Assembly: GCF_029626105.1 (NCBI RefSeq)
Contig: NZ_JARUBH010000009.1
Span: forward strand, 4,650,001 to 4,714,000
DNA length: 64,000 nucleotides
Direction of reading: 5' to 3'
Source: Solwaraspora sp. WMMD792
GTDB taxonomy: Bacteria > Actinomycetota > Actinomycetes > Mycobacteriales > Micromonosporaceae
Shown: one piece after another, positions 1 through 10,099 of the stretch
Position numbering within the stretch: the stretch's first letter is position 1
How the letters are laid out: each line of letters begins with the position of its first letter
The notes under the pieces: generated by a model
Database searches by the model: none
The model's input: only the letters and a program-made list of their open reading frames with translations
What the model was told of the DNA's origin: nothing
Made by a program: the position numbers and the translations under genes

Positions 1-2316
1 GCGATAGTCGACGACGCCGGCCGGCTGCTCGACGTCTGCGAGATCGGCGACGACCCGGCCGGCTACGCCCGGCTGAGCTGCATGCTCATCGAGCGGTCGG
101 GCGGTGCGAGCGGAGCTGCCATCGCCGCTGACAGCGACGACCACGTCGTCACCTCGCTGCTGACCGCCGCCGGCCGCCCACTCGCGGTGGCCGACGACGA
201 CGCCGCGGACGACTACGCCGAACGGTTCGCCGACGACGAGTCGCTGGACGAGATGTCCTCCGCGCCGGCCCAGCGGCGTGCCGTCGGGCTGGCCCGGGCG
301 CTCCAGGCCGGGGCGATGTCCGCAGTGGCCCTGCCCGTCTCCCGCGACCTCGTCGCGTACAAGCCGGTGCTGGCCGCGCACGCCGCGTTGGCCAACGGCC
401 GGCAGGCCGCCGCCGTGGCACTGCGCGAGGTGCTCCGGGAGCTGTACCCGGCCGCGCTGCGGGCCTATCCCGACCCGGCCGAGCCGGTCGCGCTCGCGGT
501 GCTCGACGCCCTGCCGGAGCCGGGCATGCTCAGCGGCACCAGCTCACGCAACCGGGAGCTCACCGTCGCCGCTGACGCGGTCGCCGCTCACCTCGCCTCC
601 GACGGGGTGGCCGACGCGCAGACCATCGACGCGGCGGTGACCGCCCTACGGGTGGCGATCGTCGAGTCACCCCGCCGCGGCAGCGTCAACAAGGCGCTCA
701 CCTCCGCCACCGCCGAGACGGTGCGGCACGCCGTCGCCGCCGTCCGGGCCTGCGACGCCGCCGCCGACGCTCTGGTCGCCACCCTGACCGCCCGGGTCGT
801 CACCCCGACACCGATCGGCGGGCCGCACGCCGCGCGCCGGGCCGCCGACCCGACCTCCGGTCCGCCGTCACCCGGGCTGCACGCGGTACCGCCGGCCCCG
901 GACGCCGGCCCGAGCCGGACCCCCGCCGGCGGCCGGCGGGCCCGTCCACAGCCGGTCGGCGGCGGCGTTCCCGCCTCCCCCCAGCCGATGACCACACCGC
1001 CGGTGGCACCGGCCCCGGTGGCGCCCCCGCCGAACGCGCCGACGCCACTCACCCCGCTCGCCCCGGTGGCCAGGCGTTCCGCCGATCCGGGCAGCGACCG
1101 TCCGGTGTCCGCCCCTCCCCCGCCACCGCCCGGGATGACCCCGATGCCGGCGCAGCGTCCCGGCATCGCGCCGGCGGACGCCGGCGAGCCGTTCCGCGCC
1201 ACGCTCACCACCGCTGCCATCAACGACGCGCGGGCACAACGCCGGCCGACCCCGATCACTCCTCGGCCCAACACCCGGGCAGGTGCCGGTCCGGCCGGTC
1301 CTGCCCCGGCCGCCGCGCCACGGTCGGCGCCGCCGGCGGGTACGGCACCGATCTCCGGGGCACCGATGTCCGGAGCACCGGCCTCGGCAGCGCCGGTCAG
1401 TGGTTCACCACTTGCCGAGCCGCCGACCGGAGGCTTCTCCGCGACCGATTACAGCCTGCCCGTTCCCGCCCCGCGGCCCGGTCCACCGACGTCGTCACCA
1501 CCCGGTTCCCGGTCCAACTGGCCGCTGGTGCCGCCGGGTCCCGACGGCGGCGACGAATCCGCTCCGGGCTACCCGGGAGGGCACGAGGAGCACCGGCCGG
1601 CCGCGTCCAACGGGCACAGCGGCCGGGTCAAGCCACCGTGGCTGGCCGACGACCTCCCGCCGGAGCCACCGATGCTGCGTCTGGTCGAGCCGCCGGTCGC
1701 CGACCAGGTCCGTCACGACGACTTCCGACCCGACGGCTACGGACGGCCCGAGGACTACAGCCGGCCCGACGCGCCGGTGGAGACGCCACCACTGCGCCTC
1801 GTGGACGCTCCCCAGCCACCCCCCGAGTACGGTCGCGGCCGTCGGGCCGCCGTGGAGCCGCTGAGCGCCCCGCCCGTACCCGATGAGGGCGACGGCGACC
1901 TGCTGATCTTCGCGGCGGCACGGTCGGCCTGGTTCGTCCGGCATCCGGAGGCCGACGGGGCGGAGTTCGCGACGCAGGCGGACAACGGCTGGCGGGCCGC
2001 CGAGTTGGCCGCGCAACCGTCCATCGGTGCCGCGACCAACGCCGGGCTACCGAAGCGGGTGCCGCAGGCCAACCTGGTTCCGGGCTCACCGCTGCGCGAC
2101 GAACGCCCGCTGCGGATCGTCCGGGACGCGGCGAGCATCGCAGAGCACACCAACGGCTACTTCCGGGGCTGGCGTCGAGGTCAGGAGATCGGCGGGTACG
2201 CCGTCGGCGGGCGGCCCGGCCGGGAGGCCGCCGGCGGGTGGGACTTCAGCCGGGACCAGAGTGGGCAGGGCGACGGCCGCGAGTACGAGTACCGGCCGGC
2301 CGGTCACCACTCCTGA
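1..2316 (+). CDS. IS110-like domain protein with proline-rich linker and CvnA-type tail (5' end outside window)
   Basis: The frame is open from base 1, so the start lies upstream and the 772 codons seen are partial. The first ~260 residues resemble the N-terminal half of IS110-family (DEDD) transposases: an opening AIVDDAGRLL strand, then DPAGYARL, a stretch ending ARALQAG, SRDL, and LRELYPAALRAYP. The usual catalytic acidic motif after the second block is degenerate (ADDESLDEMSS), so recombinase activity is doubtful. Residues ~265-620 are Pro/Ala/Gly-rich and probably disordered. The last ~140 residues (RSAWF at ~641, DNGWRAAE, GLPKRVP at ~682, LVPG, then a Gly/Arg-rich end) match the end of the histidine kinase encoded at 4090-7593. 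It converges on the conservon. Inference: a domesticated transposase domain recruited into conservon signalling. Confidence 0.6.
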   Translation, partial: AIVDDAGRLLDVCEIGDDPAGYARLSCMLIERSGGASGAAIAADSDDHVVTSLLTAAGRPLAVADDDAADDYAERFADDESLDEMSSAPAQRRAVGLARALQAGAMSAVALPVSRDLVAYKPVLAAHAALANGRQAAAVALREVLRELYPAALRAYPDPAEPVALAVLDALPEPGMLSGTSSRNRELTVAADAVAAHLASDGVADAQTIDAAVTALRVAIVESPRRGSVNKALTSATAETVRHAVAAVRACDAAADALVATLTARVVTPTPIGGPHAARRAADPTSGPPSPGLHAVPPAPDAGPSRTPAGGRRARPQPVGGGVPASPQPMTTPPVAPAPVAPPPNAPTPLTPLAPVARRSADPGSDRPVSAPPPPPPGMTPMPAQRPGIAPADAGEPFRATLTTAAINDARAQRRPTPITPRPNTRAGAGPAGPAPAAAPRSAPPAGTAPISGAPMSGAPASAAPVSGSPLAEPPTGGFSATDYSLPVPAPRPGPPTSSPPGSRSNWPLVPPGPDGGDESAPGYPGGHEEHRPAASNGHSGRVKPPWLADDLPPEPPMLRLVEPPVADQVRHDDFRPDGYGRPEDYSRPDAPVETPPLRLVDAPQPPPEYGRGRRAAVEPLSAPPVPDEGDGDLLIFAAARSAWFVRHPEADGAEFATQADNGWRAAELAAQPSIGAATNAGLPKRVPQANLVPGSPLRDERPLRIVRDAASIAEHTNGYFRGWRRGQEIGGYAVGGRPGREAAGGWDFSRDQSGQGDGREYEYRPAGHHS

Positions 2317-2349
2317 CCGGGGCCACCACCCGCCGCTGGCGGGGTGCCC

Positions 2350-2422
2350 GCGTGCTCGGGCTCGGCGCTGGTGTGCTCCGGCTCGGCCCCCGCGTGCTCG
2401 GGCCTGGTGCCGGCGTGCTCCG
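2350..2422. repeat. 21-bp imperfect tandem repeat, about 3.5 copies
   Basis: Units begin at 2350, 2371, 2392 and 2413 and share the core GTGCTC(G/C)GG. The array lies just after the stop of the IS110-like gene. Translated either way it gives heptapeptide repeats, but neither frame has a credible ribosome site. Confidence 0.6.
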
Positions 2423-2529
2423 TCCGCCCGTCGTGGCACGCCCGTCGTGCCGCAGGCACCAACTGCCGCCCACGCCCACCCCCGCCGATGTCGACAGGCA
2501 CCACACGCGGGCCGGTTGCAAACGACACC

Positions 2530-2562
2530 TACCGGCGGCACCTGGGTCAGGTGCCGCCGGTA
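2530..2562. terminator. Perfect 15-bp hairpin between convergent genes
   Basis: TACCGGCGGCACCTG (2530-2544) pairs perfectly with 2548-2562 around a GGT loop. It sits between the stop of the plus-strand IS110-like gene and the stop of cvnD, so it can serve as a bidirectional terminator. There is no U-tract, as is common in high-GC actinomycetes. Confidence 0.75.
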
Positions 2563-2604
2563 CAGGTCGGAGATCGGGAGAGTCTGTGCCGGGTGAGCTG
2601 GCGG

Positions 2605-3213
2605 TCAGGCCGGTGCCACCGCACGCTGACGCCGCATGGTCAGCACGTACTCGACCAGCGAGATCAGCACGTGCTTCGTCGACTCACGGTTCCGCGCGTC
2701 ACACGGGACGACTGGGACATCGCTGGAGATGGCCAGCGCGTCCCGCACGTCCTGCGGATCGTGGTACTGCATGCCGTCGAAGCAGTTGATCGCCACCAGG
2801 TAGGGCAGCCGCCGATGCTCGAAGAAGTCGATCGCCGCGAAGCAGTCGGCCAGTCGACGGGTGTCGACCAGCACCACCGCCCCGATCGCTCCCCGCACCA
2901 GTTCGTCCCACATGAACCAGAATCGAGTCTGGCCCGGCGTACCGAACAGATAGAGGATCAGATCTCGGTCGATCGAGATACGTCCGAAGTCCATGGCGAC
3001 CGTGGTGGTCGTCTTTCCCGGCACCTGTCGCGTGTCGTCCACGCCGACACCGGCCGAGGTCATGATCGCCTCGGTGGTCAACGGCGTGATCTCCGAGACC
3101 GAGCCGACCAGCGTCGTCTTGCCGACGCCAAACCCACCGGCGATCACAATCTTCGCCGATGTCACGCGCCCGGCCATGGGGCGGTGCGCCATGTCAGAGC
3201 CTGCGAAGTCCAC
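2605..3213 (-). CDS. cvnD: Conservon GTPase-like protein CvnD
   Basis: A 202-residue small P-loop protein. Visible motifs are Walker A GGFGVGKTT (~residues 25-33), a switch/G3-like FGTPGQ (~90), a run of hydrophobic strands, and NCFD in the place of the NKxD base-recognition motif. Length and motifs fit the CvnD / DUF-ATP-GTP-binding proteins that act with a sensor kinase and a roadblock protein at the membrane. Its start overlaps the end of cvnC by 20 bp, so the two are translationally coupled. It is the last gene of the conservon and is followed by the hairpin at 2530-2562. Confidence 0.93.
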   Translation of the reverse strand: MDFAGSDMAHRPMAGRVTSAKIVIAGGFGVGKTTLVGSVSEITPLTTEAIMTSAGVGVDDTRQVPGKTTTTVAMDFGRISIDRDLILYLFGTPGQTRFWFMWDELVRGAIGAVVLVDTRRLADCFAAIDFFEHRRLPYLVAINCFDGMQYHDPQDVRDALAISSDVPVVPCDARNRESTKHVLISLVEYVLTMRRQRAVAPA

Positions 3214-3571
3214 TCAGCACCCTCTCCAGCAGTTCCGTGCCCACCGCGTCGTTCGTGTCGTCCAGGGATGTCGGCTCGTACACCGCGACCAGGCCGTCCG
3301 AGGCCATGTCCGCGATGATGACCCGGGCTACTCCGAGTGGGAGCTGCATCCGCGCCGCGATCTCCGCGAGCGACTGCAGCCGGCCGTCACACAGCGCGGC
3401 AATGTATTGGTGCTCCCGGCCCGAGCCGCCTTTCACAGCGCCTGAGGACCGGCCGCGCACCGTCGTTTCCACGAGCGCCTCGAGGGCGATTTCCAGCTTC
3501 GGCCGGGTACGACCACGGGTAACGGCGTACGGCCTGACCAGAGCACCGGTCGGTTCATCGCGCTCGGTCAT
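3194..3571 (-). CDS. cvnC: Conservon DUF742 protein CvnC
   Basis: A 125-residue DUF742 protein. The N-terminal part carries LVRPYAVTRGRTRP, the hallmark of the family. The C-terminal half has a winged-helix-like segment (IAALCDGRLQSLAEIAAR, then LPLGVARVIIADMASDG). Family members are the third component of conservons, probably an adaptor or DNA-binding partner of CvnD. It lies between cvnB and cvnD on the same strand and overlaps cvnD. Confidence 0.93.
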   Translation of the reverse strand: MTERDEPTGALVRPYAVTRGRTRPKLEIALEALVETTVRGRSSGAVKGGSGREHQYIAALCDGRLQSLAEIAARMQLPLGVARVIIADMASDGLVAVYEPTSLDDTNDAVGTELLERVLSGLRRL

Positions 3572-3688
3572 CTGCCGTCACCCCCTCTCGTCCTGCCCGC
3601 AGCTCCACCTGTCGGAGCTCGTAGCGTCCAGTTCTTCTCTGCAGACCGGTGCCGGTCGTCGACGCCGGCACCGGTCTCGTCAGCGTGG

Positions 3689-4093
3689 TCAGCCCAGCAT
3701 TCCAGCGGCCGTGCGGGGCGCTGGCGTCAGCGCCTCGCCAACCCGGTCCACCAGCAGGGCCATCTCGTACCCCACCTGGCCGACGTCGGAGCTTCGAGCG
3801 GCCAGTACCGCGAACGACGAACCGTCCGATATCGACATGAGGAAGAGGAAGCCGTTGTCCATCTCAACCACTGTCTGCAGCACCGCACCACCCTCGAAAC
3901 ACCGCGCCGCGCCCTGGGTGAGGCTGACCAGTCCGGAGGCGATGGCCGCGAGCTGGTCCGCACGGTCCCGGGGAAGATCCCGGGACGCCGCCAGGAGCAG
4001 ACCGTCCGCTGAGACCGCAATCGCGTGAGCGACCCCCGGCACGCGATCGGCGAAGTTGGCCAGCAGCCAACCGAGATCCTGCGTAGTTGTCAT
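3689..4093 (-). CDS. cvnB: Conservon roadblock/LC7 protein CvnB
   Basis: A 134-residue roadblock/LC7-domain protein. Recognisable features are the N-terminal [16 protein letters not shown] helix, the [18 protein letters not shown] hairpin and the central [13 protein letters not shown] helix. Roadblock proteins act as regulators (GAP-like or scaffolds) of partner small GTPases, here presumably CvnD. The ATG overlaps the cvnA stop in an ATGA (4090-4093), which fixes the start and implies coupling. A gap of ~115 bp separates it from cvnC. Confidence 0.93.
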   Translation of the reverse strand: MTTTQDLGWLLANFADRVPGVAHAIAVSADGLLLAASRDLPRDRADQLAAIASGLVSLTQGAARCFEGGAVLQTVVEMDNGFLFLMSISDGSSFAVLAARSSDVGQVGYEMALLVDRVGEALTPAPRTAAGMLG

Positions 4094-7000
4094 CCCTCAT
4101 GCTCCTTGCCAGCCTGCGAGGATTGCTGCCCTCCCGGGGTCGCCCCCGGGTTGGTCGAGTGGTCGTCCTTGGGCTGAGTACGGCCGCGTTGCACACCACG
4201 GTGGTACGCGGACAATAGCCCACGGACCGCTTCCGGTGTGCGACGCTGTACCGAACTTGACGCCTTGTCTACGCCACCTGGTACTAGCTGTGCCATCGGG
4301 ACCCGCTTCGGCAGGCCCGCCTGGGTCTTTTCGGCCACTTCGACATCAGCCGCAGCGCTTGCCGCGCGCCAGCCGTCGTCTGCGGCAGTCTGCCAACTGT
4401 CCGGCGGACCCTCGCCACCCCCGCCACCGGCGGCAGCCGGCCGCGAGGTGGCGGCCACCGGCTCCGGCCGGCGCGGCAACGCCGAACCGGGCCTGCCGGC
4501 CGTGGTCGCCCCGGCTTCCGACGCCGGAGCGGGAGGCCGGGAGGCGTCCACCTTGGCGATCGGCTGGGTGGTGGCGGTCGAGGCCGCACCACCGGACTGC
4601 TTGATCATCGCCCCCGCCGCCGCCCGCGCTTCGTCCGCGGTGGGGCGCCGGGTCCGGAACCAGGCCGACTCCAGCTCGCGGAAGATCGGCAGTTCCATTG
4701 TCTCGTCGGCGAACTGCTTGGGTGCCGCTGGCGGGGTGACCGTCGGGTGTTGGGCGGTCGCCGCGTTGTCCGGACCCGACCGGGACACCCTCGGCAGTTC
4801 GGCGGTCATGTCCAGCGCCGCAGCGAGCTTCTCCGGCACCGGCGGTGCCGGAGTGTCCCGCTGCTCTGCCGCGACCGGCGGCCAGGCCGGTGGTGCCGCG
4901 CTGGGCGGCGGCGCGGCCGAAGGCGCCGGAGCGGCCGGCGGCGGTGTCGCCGACCGCTGCTGGTGCGCCGGTGGCTGCGGTGGGCGTTGGAAGCTGGCCG
5001 GCTGCTGGAACGCGGCGGGCTGCGGGGCCGCTGTCGGCGGCACCGGCGGAGCCGAGAACGGCCGCACCGGGGGCGCGGAGACCGGCGGGACGTACGGCTG
5101 CCCGCTGACCGGTTGGTGGCCGGTCGGCGCGCCGTGGGTCTCCGGCGAGGTGGCGGCCTGACGCGGAATGCCGCTGGTAGGCGCTGCTCCGGTCACCTCG
5201 CCGTCGACTGTCCAGTGATCGTTGGATCGGCGCTGTGGTAGCGGACCGGTGCGCTGCTGACCATTGGCCGGCGGGGCTCCCAGCACGTCGGAGCCGTTGG
5301 CACCGTTCGTGCCGTTGGTCGCTCCGGTCAGGTCCGACCAGGCTGGCATCGGGCGGGCCGGGGCGGCCGGCGGTGTCGCCGGGCCACCACCGTTGATCGG
5401 CGCCGGTTCGAACGGTCGCGGCGGGGGGCCGGCGGGTGCCGGCGGCTCGGCCGGTCGGCCGCCGAAGCCACCGCCCGACGGCCCGTTGCCGCCCTCCAGC
5501 GCAAGGGGTGCGGCGAACGACGGCCGGGCGACGGCGGGCATCTCCTGGCCGCCACCGGAGCCGAACGTGGCCGGGGCGGCGTTGCGGCCGGCGAGGGCCC
5601 GCGGAATCAGCACCGAGGTCGGCAGGGTGACGTCGGCGACTGTGCCCCGGTCGGCGGCCGGGCGCAGCTCGACCTTGACACCGTGCCGCTTGGCCAGCCG
5701 GGCGACCACGACGAGACCCATCATCCGGGACACCGCCACGTCGACCATCGGTGGGTTGGCCAACCGGTCGTTGAGCTCCCGCAGCTGGTCGGCGCTGACG
5801 CCGATACCGCGGTCCTCGACGTAGAGCACGGCACGGTCGCCGACCCGGCGGGCCTCGACCATCACCTGCGAGTCCGGCGGCGAGAAGGCCGTGGCGTTGT
5901 CGAACAGCTCGGCGACCAGGTGGACCAGGTCGTTGACGGCGTGCGCGGCGACCTCGATGTCCCGGTCGACCATCCCGAATTCGATCCGGGTGTAGTGCTC
6001 GACCTCGGACTGCGCGGCGCGCAGCACGTCGATCAGTGCCGCCGGCTCACGCTGCACGCGGGTAGAGTCCGCGCCGGCGAGAACCAGCAGGTTCTCGTCG
6101 TTCCGCCGCATCCGGGTGGCAAGGTGGTCGAGCTGGAAGAGTTCGCCAAGCCGGTCCGGGTCCTCCTCGCCGCGCTCCAACCGGTCCAGGTGGCCGATCA
6201 GCCGGTCGACCAGGATCTGTGACCGGCGGGCAAGGTTGACGAACATCGTCGACACCGAGGAACGCAGTGCGGCCTGTTCGGCGGCGGTCTTCACCGCCTC
6301 CAGGTGGACCGCGTTGAACGCCTCGGTCACCTGACCGAACTCGTCCTTGCTGCGGACCGGCAGCGGCTCGGCGATCTGGTTGGCCAGTTGCATCGGCGAG
6401 CTCTGCGCGGTGACCTGCGGGTCCCGCAGTCGGGCAACAGCATGCGGGAGACCGTGCTGGGCCACGGCGAGCGCGCCCTGGCGCAGTTCACGTAGCGAAC
6501 GCGCCATCGCCCGGGCGACCAGAGCGGCGAAGAGGATCGCCAGCAGCAGAACGACGAGCAGCAGGATCGTCTCGACCAACAACTGCTGCTGTACGTCGTC
6601 GCGCAGGATGGTGGCCTCGTTGACCACGTCGCCGTCGATCTTCTGCTCGACGGTGCGGATCAGGTCCGCGTGTCCGGTCAGCGCCGCGTCCCAGGCGTCG
6701 GCGTCGAACGGCGTGTCACGCATCGACTCTTCGTTCTGGCCCCGGATGAAACCGCCGTAGGTGTCCGCTTCCCGCAGCGCCGGTCCGGCCACCGTCTGGT
6801 TGTAGAACTCCAGGTCGTCCTGGGTGGCGGCAGCCTCGAAGCTCTGCCGGGACTGGGCCTGGCCGGCCCGGGTACTGATGTAGTCGGTACGCAGTGACGG
6901 GGTCAACGCGTTCTGGCTGAACGCCCGCAGCACGACGATCCGCTCGCGGGAGAGGAACTCCTTGTTGCGGGCCAGCGAAGCGGCGGCCCGCATGTGGTCG

Positions 7001-7593
7001 CTGAGCTCGGTGTCGTTGGCCAGCTGGGCGGCCGAGTCGCGGATGTCGAGCAGGTCGCTGAGCAGCACCTCGTAGGCGCGGGCAGCCTCGGTGAGACGGT
7101 AGGTGCCGTCAGCGGTGGCGCTGTTGACCACCTGGCTGCGTACCCCGGGCAGGTCGGCGAGGTTCTGGTCGATCCGGGAGAGCAGGTTACGGAAGTTCAC
7201 CGGCAGGTCGGTCAGCTCCGCGCGGCGCTGCGAGTACGGCGTCCGGGCCTCGTCGACGGTTTCGTGCAGGGCGTTGTACGCATCGAGGTAGCCCTGCCGG
7301 CGCTGCTCGTTCCCGGTGCCGAGCAGGAGCACTGCGGCGGCCCGCTCGTTCTGCAGGTCGTGGACCAGGTCGCCGGAGGCGGCGGCCAACGTGGCAAGCG
7401 TGCGCGCCTGGGACGCGTTCCCGGCGGTCTCCAGGTGCCCGATGAGGCCGTTGGTGCCGACCACGATCGTCGCCAGGGTCGGCACGATCATGATCAGACC
7501 GAGCTTGGACCAGATCGGCAGATCGTTGAGCCGGCCAACCGGCCGGCGGAGACGCGACAGGAATGAATCTGCCGTCTTCGGCCGCTCGCTCAC
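4090..7593 (-). CDS. cvnA: Conservon sensor histidine kinase CvnA (nitrate/nitrite-sensing type)
   Basis: About 1167 residues. TM1 lies near residues 27-50 ([19 protein letters not shown]). A long extracytoplasmic helical domain of the nitrate/nitrite-sensing (NIT) type follows to ~335, then TM2 (~339-361) and a HAMP-like region. The GHKL ATPase domain has its N-box at ~560 ([11 protein letters not shown]) and a DRGIGV G-box. A ~400-residue Pro/Ala-rich segment follows, then a C-terminal tail with [15 protein letters not shown] (~1091) and YHRGVQRGR. The start is taken as GTG at 7593 because GAGGAGGG lies 8 nt upstream; an in-frame ATG 34 codons further up has no such site. It heads the cvnABCD operon. 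The tail is shared with the gene at 1-2316. Confidence 0.92.
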   Translation of the reverse strand: MSERPKTADSFLSRLRRPVGRLNDLPIWSKLGLIMIVPTLATIVVGTNGLIGHLETAGNASQARTLATLAAASGDLVHDLQNERAAAVLLLGTGNEQRRQGYLDAYNALHETVDEARTPYSQRRAELTDLPVNFRNLLSRIDQNLADLPGVRSQVVNSATADGTYRLTEAARAYEVLLSDLLDIRDSAAQLANDTELSDHMRAAASLARNKEFLSRERIVVLRAFSQNALTPSLRTDYISTRAGQAQSRQSFEAAATQDDLEFYNQTVAGPALREADTYGGFIRGQNEESMRDTPFDADAWDAALTGHADLIRTVEQKIDGDVVNEATILRDDVQQQLLVETILLLVVLLLAILFAALVARAMARSLRELRQGALAVAQHGLPHAVARLRDPQVTAQSSPMQLANQIAEPLPVRSKDEFGQVTEAFNAVHLEAVKTAAEQAALRSSVSTMFVNLARRSQILVDRLIGHLDRLERGEEDPDRLGELFQLDHLATRMRRNDENLLVLAGADSTRVQREPAALIDVLRAAQSEVEHYTRIEFGMVDRDIEVAAHAVNDLVHLVAELFDNATAFSPPDSQVMVEARRVGDRAVLYVEDRGIGVSADQLRELNDRLANPPMVDVAVSRMMGLVVVARLAKRHGVKVELRPAADRGTVADVTLPTSVLIPRALAGRNAAPATFGSGGGQEMPAVARPSFAAPLALEGGNGPSGGGFGGRPAEPPAPAGPPPRPFEPAPINGGGPATPPAAPARPMPAWSDLTGATNGTNGANGSDVLGAPPANGQQRTGPLPQRRSNDHWTVDGEVTGAAPTSGIPRQAATSPETHGAPTGHQPVSGQPYVPPVSAPPVRPFSAPPVPPTAAPQPAAFQQPASFQRPPQPPAHQQRSATPPPAAPAPSAAPPPSAAPPAWPPVAAEQRDTPAPPVPEKLAAALDMTAELPRVSRSGPDNAATAQHPTVTPPAAPKQFADETMELPIFRELESAWFRTRRPTADEARAAAGAMIKQSGGAASTATTQPIAKVDASRPPAPASEAGATTAGRPGSALPRRPEPVAATSRPAAAGGGGGEGPPDSWQTAADDGWRAASAAADVEVAEKTQAGLPKRVPMAQLVPGGVDKASSSVQRRTPEAVRGLLSAYHRGVQRGRTQPKDDHSTNPGATPGGQQSSQAGKEHEG

Positions 7594-7998
7594 GTCACCG
7601 CCCTCCTCATCGGTGCCGGTCCGTTGCACCGGACACCGCCCATCGGCCGACCCGGGCGGATCGGACCCCCGAGATTCCATCACGACGCCACGCAAAGAGA
7701 AAGCCCAGGTGGCTCGTCACTGCGAGTGTGATGCGATGGTTATCCCGACATATGACAAATAGCACTTGCCTGATTACGCTAAGTGAACGCTTCGGTCCGT
7801 GTTGCCGGCTTCGAGAGCAACTGTGCTCTCGGAGCGCGACGAGCATCTTACGCCCACCACGTCGAGCCGCCACCACCGATGGGACCCGCCGGACATAGCC
7901 CTCCGCGACCAGCCACCGACCGGGTGGCCGGCTACCGGTGGCCCGAACGGGGGACCGCTGTCGGCGGCCGACGGGCCGCCGGCGGGCCGGCTACCAGG
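7594..7998. other. Intergenic region upstream of cvnA
   Basis: No supported gene. It should hold the conservon promoter and is locally AT-richer around 7735-7790. An 8-bp perfect inverted repeat (CGAGAGCA at 7812-7819, pairing with 7824-7831, loop ACTG) is the only clear structure. Short reading frames here lack ribosome sites. Confidence 0.5.
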
Positions 7999-9078
7999 TC
8001 AGCCGATCAGCTTGGCGTACGCGGGCTTGATGACGTCGTCGATGACCGCCAGCCGCTCGTCAAACGGGATGAACGCACTCTTCATCGCGTTCACCGTCAA
8101 CCACCGCAACTCCGACCACCCCCACCCGAACGCCTCCACCAACAACCACATCTCCCGCGACATCGACGTCCCACTCATCAACCGGTTGTCCGTGTTCACC
8201 GTCACCCGGAACCGCAGATCACGCAACAACCCCACCGGATGCTCACCGATCGAACCCACCGCACCCGTCTGCACATTCGACGACGGACACAACTCCAACG
8301 GAATCCGCTTGTCCCGCACATACGACGCCAACCGCCCCAACCGCACCCCACCCCCACCCACCTCGATGTCATCCACAATCCGCACCCCATGCCCCAACCG
8401 ATCCGCACCACACCACTGAATCGCCTGCCAAATCGACGGCAACCCGAACGCCTCACCCGCATGAATCGTGAAATGAAAATTCTCCCGCTGCAAAAACTCG
8501 AACGCGTCCAAATGCCGCGTCGGCGGAAAACCCGCCTCCGCACCCGCGATATCGAACCCCACCACCCCCACATCCCGGTACCGCACCGCCAACTCCGCGA
8601 TCTCCTGCGACCGCGCCGCATGCCGCATCGCCGTCAACAACGTCCCCACCCGGATCACCCGACCCGCCTCCGCCGCCTCCGCACACCCCGCCGCGAACCC
8701 CGCCAACACCGCCTCCACCACCTGACCCAACCCCAACCCCCGCGACAGATGCTGCTCCGGCGCGAACCGCACCTCCGCGTACACCACCCCGTCCGCCGCC
8801 AGATCCACCGCACACTCCGCCGCCACCCGGAACAACCCCGCCTCCGTCTGCATCACCGCCACCGTGTGCGCAAACGTCTCCAGATACCGCTCCAACGACC
8901 CCGAATCCGCCGCCGACACGAACCACCGACCCAACTCCGACGGATCCGTCACCGGCAACACATGACCCACCTCGTCCGCCAACTCCACCACCGTCGCCGG
9001 CCGCAACCCACCATCCAGATGGTCATGCAGCAGCACCTTCGGCGCCCGAACGATCTCCGCCAACGAAACAGCCACCAT
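7999..9078 (-). CDS. add: Adenosine deaminase
   Basis: About 359 residues of the metal-dependent adenosine/adenine deaminase family, converting adenosine to inosine. Metal and catalytic motifs are all present: [12 protein letters not shown] near the N-terminus (HxH), [16 protein letters not shown] and VTVNTDNR (the usual TDDP-like position). The start is set at ATG 9078 ([15 protein letters not shown]), which matches the usual beginning of the family; a GTG 13 codons upstream is possible, and no strong ribosome site is visible for either. The coding strand is rich in G and T at third positions and unusually poor in C, unlike neighbouring genes. It belongs with the salvage genes at 10.9-13.1 kb. 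Confidence 0.95.
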   Translation of the reverse strand: MVAVSLAEIVRAPKVLLHDHLDGGLRPATVVELADEVGHVLPVTDPSELGRWFVSAADSGSLERYLETFAHTVAVMQTEAGLFRVAAECAVDLAADGVVYAEVRFAPEQHLSRGLGLGQVVEAVLAGFAAGCAEAAEAGRVIRVGTLLTAMRHAARSQEIAELAVRYRDVGVVGFDIAGAEAGFPPTRHLDAFEFLQRENFHFTIHAGEAFGLPSIWQAIQWCGADRLGHGVRIVDDIEVGGGGVRLGRLASYVRDKRIPLELCPSSNVQTGAVGSIGEHPVGLLRDLRFRVTVNTDNRLMSGTSMSREMWLLVEAFGWGWSELRWLTVNAMKSAFIPFDERLAVIDDVIKPAYAKLIG

Positions 9079-9179
9079 GGGTGGAGGGTAGTGGGTTCCG
9101 ACGTCGCACTCCGGCACGGGACACGGGTATCGCCGATGCCGGCGCGGGTGCCGGTCACCAGCCAGGCAGGATGTCTACG

Positions 9180-10088
9180 ATGCTCACCGACGTACTGCCG
9201 TACCTGCGCTGCCCGGTCTGCCGCGCGCCGCTCGCCGCCCACGACGGCGGCGTCCCCCGCGCTGGCGACACCAACTGCAACGCCGACGGCGCCGGCGCCG
9301 TACGGGCACTGCGCTGCCCGGCTGGACACAGCTTCGACGTGGCCCGGCAGGGCTACGTGGACCTGATGACCGGCCGGGTCCGGCACGCCGGCGACTCCGC
9401 CGAGATGGTCGCTGCCCGCGACGAGTTTCTTCGGACCGGGCATTTCGACATGGTCGCCACGGGGCTGGTCGAGGCGGTGGGCAGCCCGGCCCCCGACGAC
9501 CGGGCCGGGCCGATCGTGGTCGATGCCGGTGCCGGAACCGGGGCCTACCTCGCGGCGGTGCTCGACGCGCTGCCCGGTGCTGTCGGACTCGCCCTGGACC
9601 TGTCCAAGGCGGCGGTACGCCGGGCCGCCCGCGCCCATCCGTCGGCCGCCGCGGTCCGCTGCGACACCTGGCGGCCGTTGCCCGTCGCCGACGCCTGTGC
9701 CGACCTGGTGCTGAACGTGTTCGCTCCGCGCAACGGCGGGGAGTTCGCCCGGATCCTGCGGCCGCGCGGCGCGCTGATCGTGGTCACCCCGCTGCCCGAC
9801 CATCTCGGCGAGGTGATCGGCCCCCTCGGGTTGCTCCGGGTGGACCCGGCGAAGGACGACCGTACCGGCGCGGCGCTGCGGCACCACTTCGACCGGGTCG
9901 CGCTGCACGTCCTGCGCCGACGGCTGCGCTTGTCGCACCGCGACGTCACCGCGCTGGTACGGATGGGGCCGAGCGCCCGGCACACCGACCCGGCCGACCT
10001 GGCCTCGGCGATCGCCGCGCTGCCGGAACCGGTCACCGTCACCGCCGCCGTCCAACTGGCGGTCTACCGCTGCCGGCCGGGCAGCTGA
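9180..10088 (+). CDS. rlmA: 23S rRNA (guanine-N1)-methyltransferase, RlmA/TlrB type
   Basis: About 302 residues. It opens with a zinc-binding module (LRCPVCRAPL and later RCPAGHSFDVARQGYVDLM), characteristic of RlmA(I)/RlmA(II)/TlrB enzymes that methylate N1 of G745 or G748 in helix 35 of 23S rRNA. A Rossmann SAM-binding core follows (VVDAGAGTGAYL, then NVFAPRNGGEFARILRP). Gram-positive RlmA(II) members can affect susceptibility to tylosin-type macrolides. AGGCAGGA 9 nt upstream favours ATG 9180 over ATG 9171. It is divergent from add with ~100 bp between starts. Which guanine is modified cannot be told from sequence alone. Confidence 0.88.
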   Translation: MLTDVLPYLRCPVCRAPLAAHDGGVPRAGDTNCNADGAGAVRALRCPAGHSFDVARQGYVDLMTGRVRHAGDSAEMVAARDEFLRTGHFDMVATGLVEAVGSPAPDDRAGPIVVDAGAGTGAYLAAVLDALPGAVGLALDLSKAAVRRAARAHPSAAAVRCDTWRPLPVADACADLVLNVFAPRNGGEFARILRPRGALIVVTPLPDHLGEVIGPLGLLRVDPAKDDRTGAALRHHFDRVALHVLRRRLRLSHRDVTALVRMGPSARHTDPADLASAIAALPEPVTVTAAVQLAVYRCRPGS

Positions 10089-10099
10089 CCGAGGACCGG

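Noticed and set aside
588-1274. Long minus-strand frame opposite the IS110-like gene
   Set aside because: Low-complexity Gly/Ala/Arg sequence with no ribosome site, a mirror of the Pro-rich linker on the plus strand.
2304-2528. 74-codon minus-strand frame with heptapeptide repeats
   Set aside because: Created by the 21-bp tandem repeat and located beyond the cvnD terminator, with no ribosome site.
8453-8926. Gly-rich minus-strand frame inside add
   Set aside because: A by-product of the G/T-rich coding strand of adenosine deaminase; no motif or start signal.
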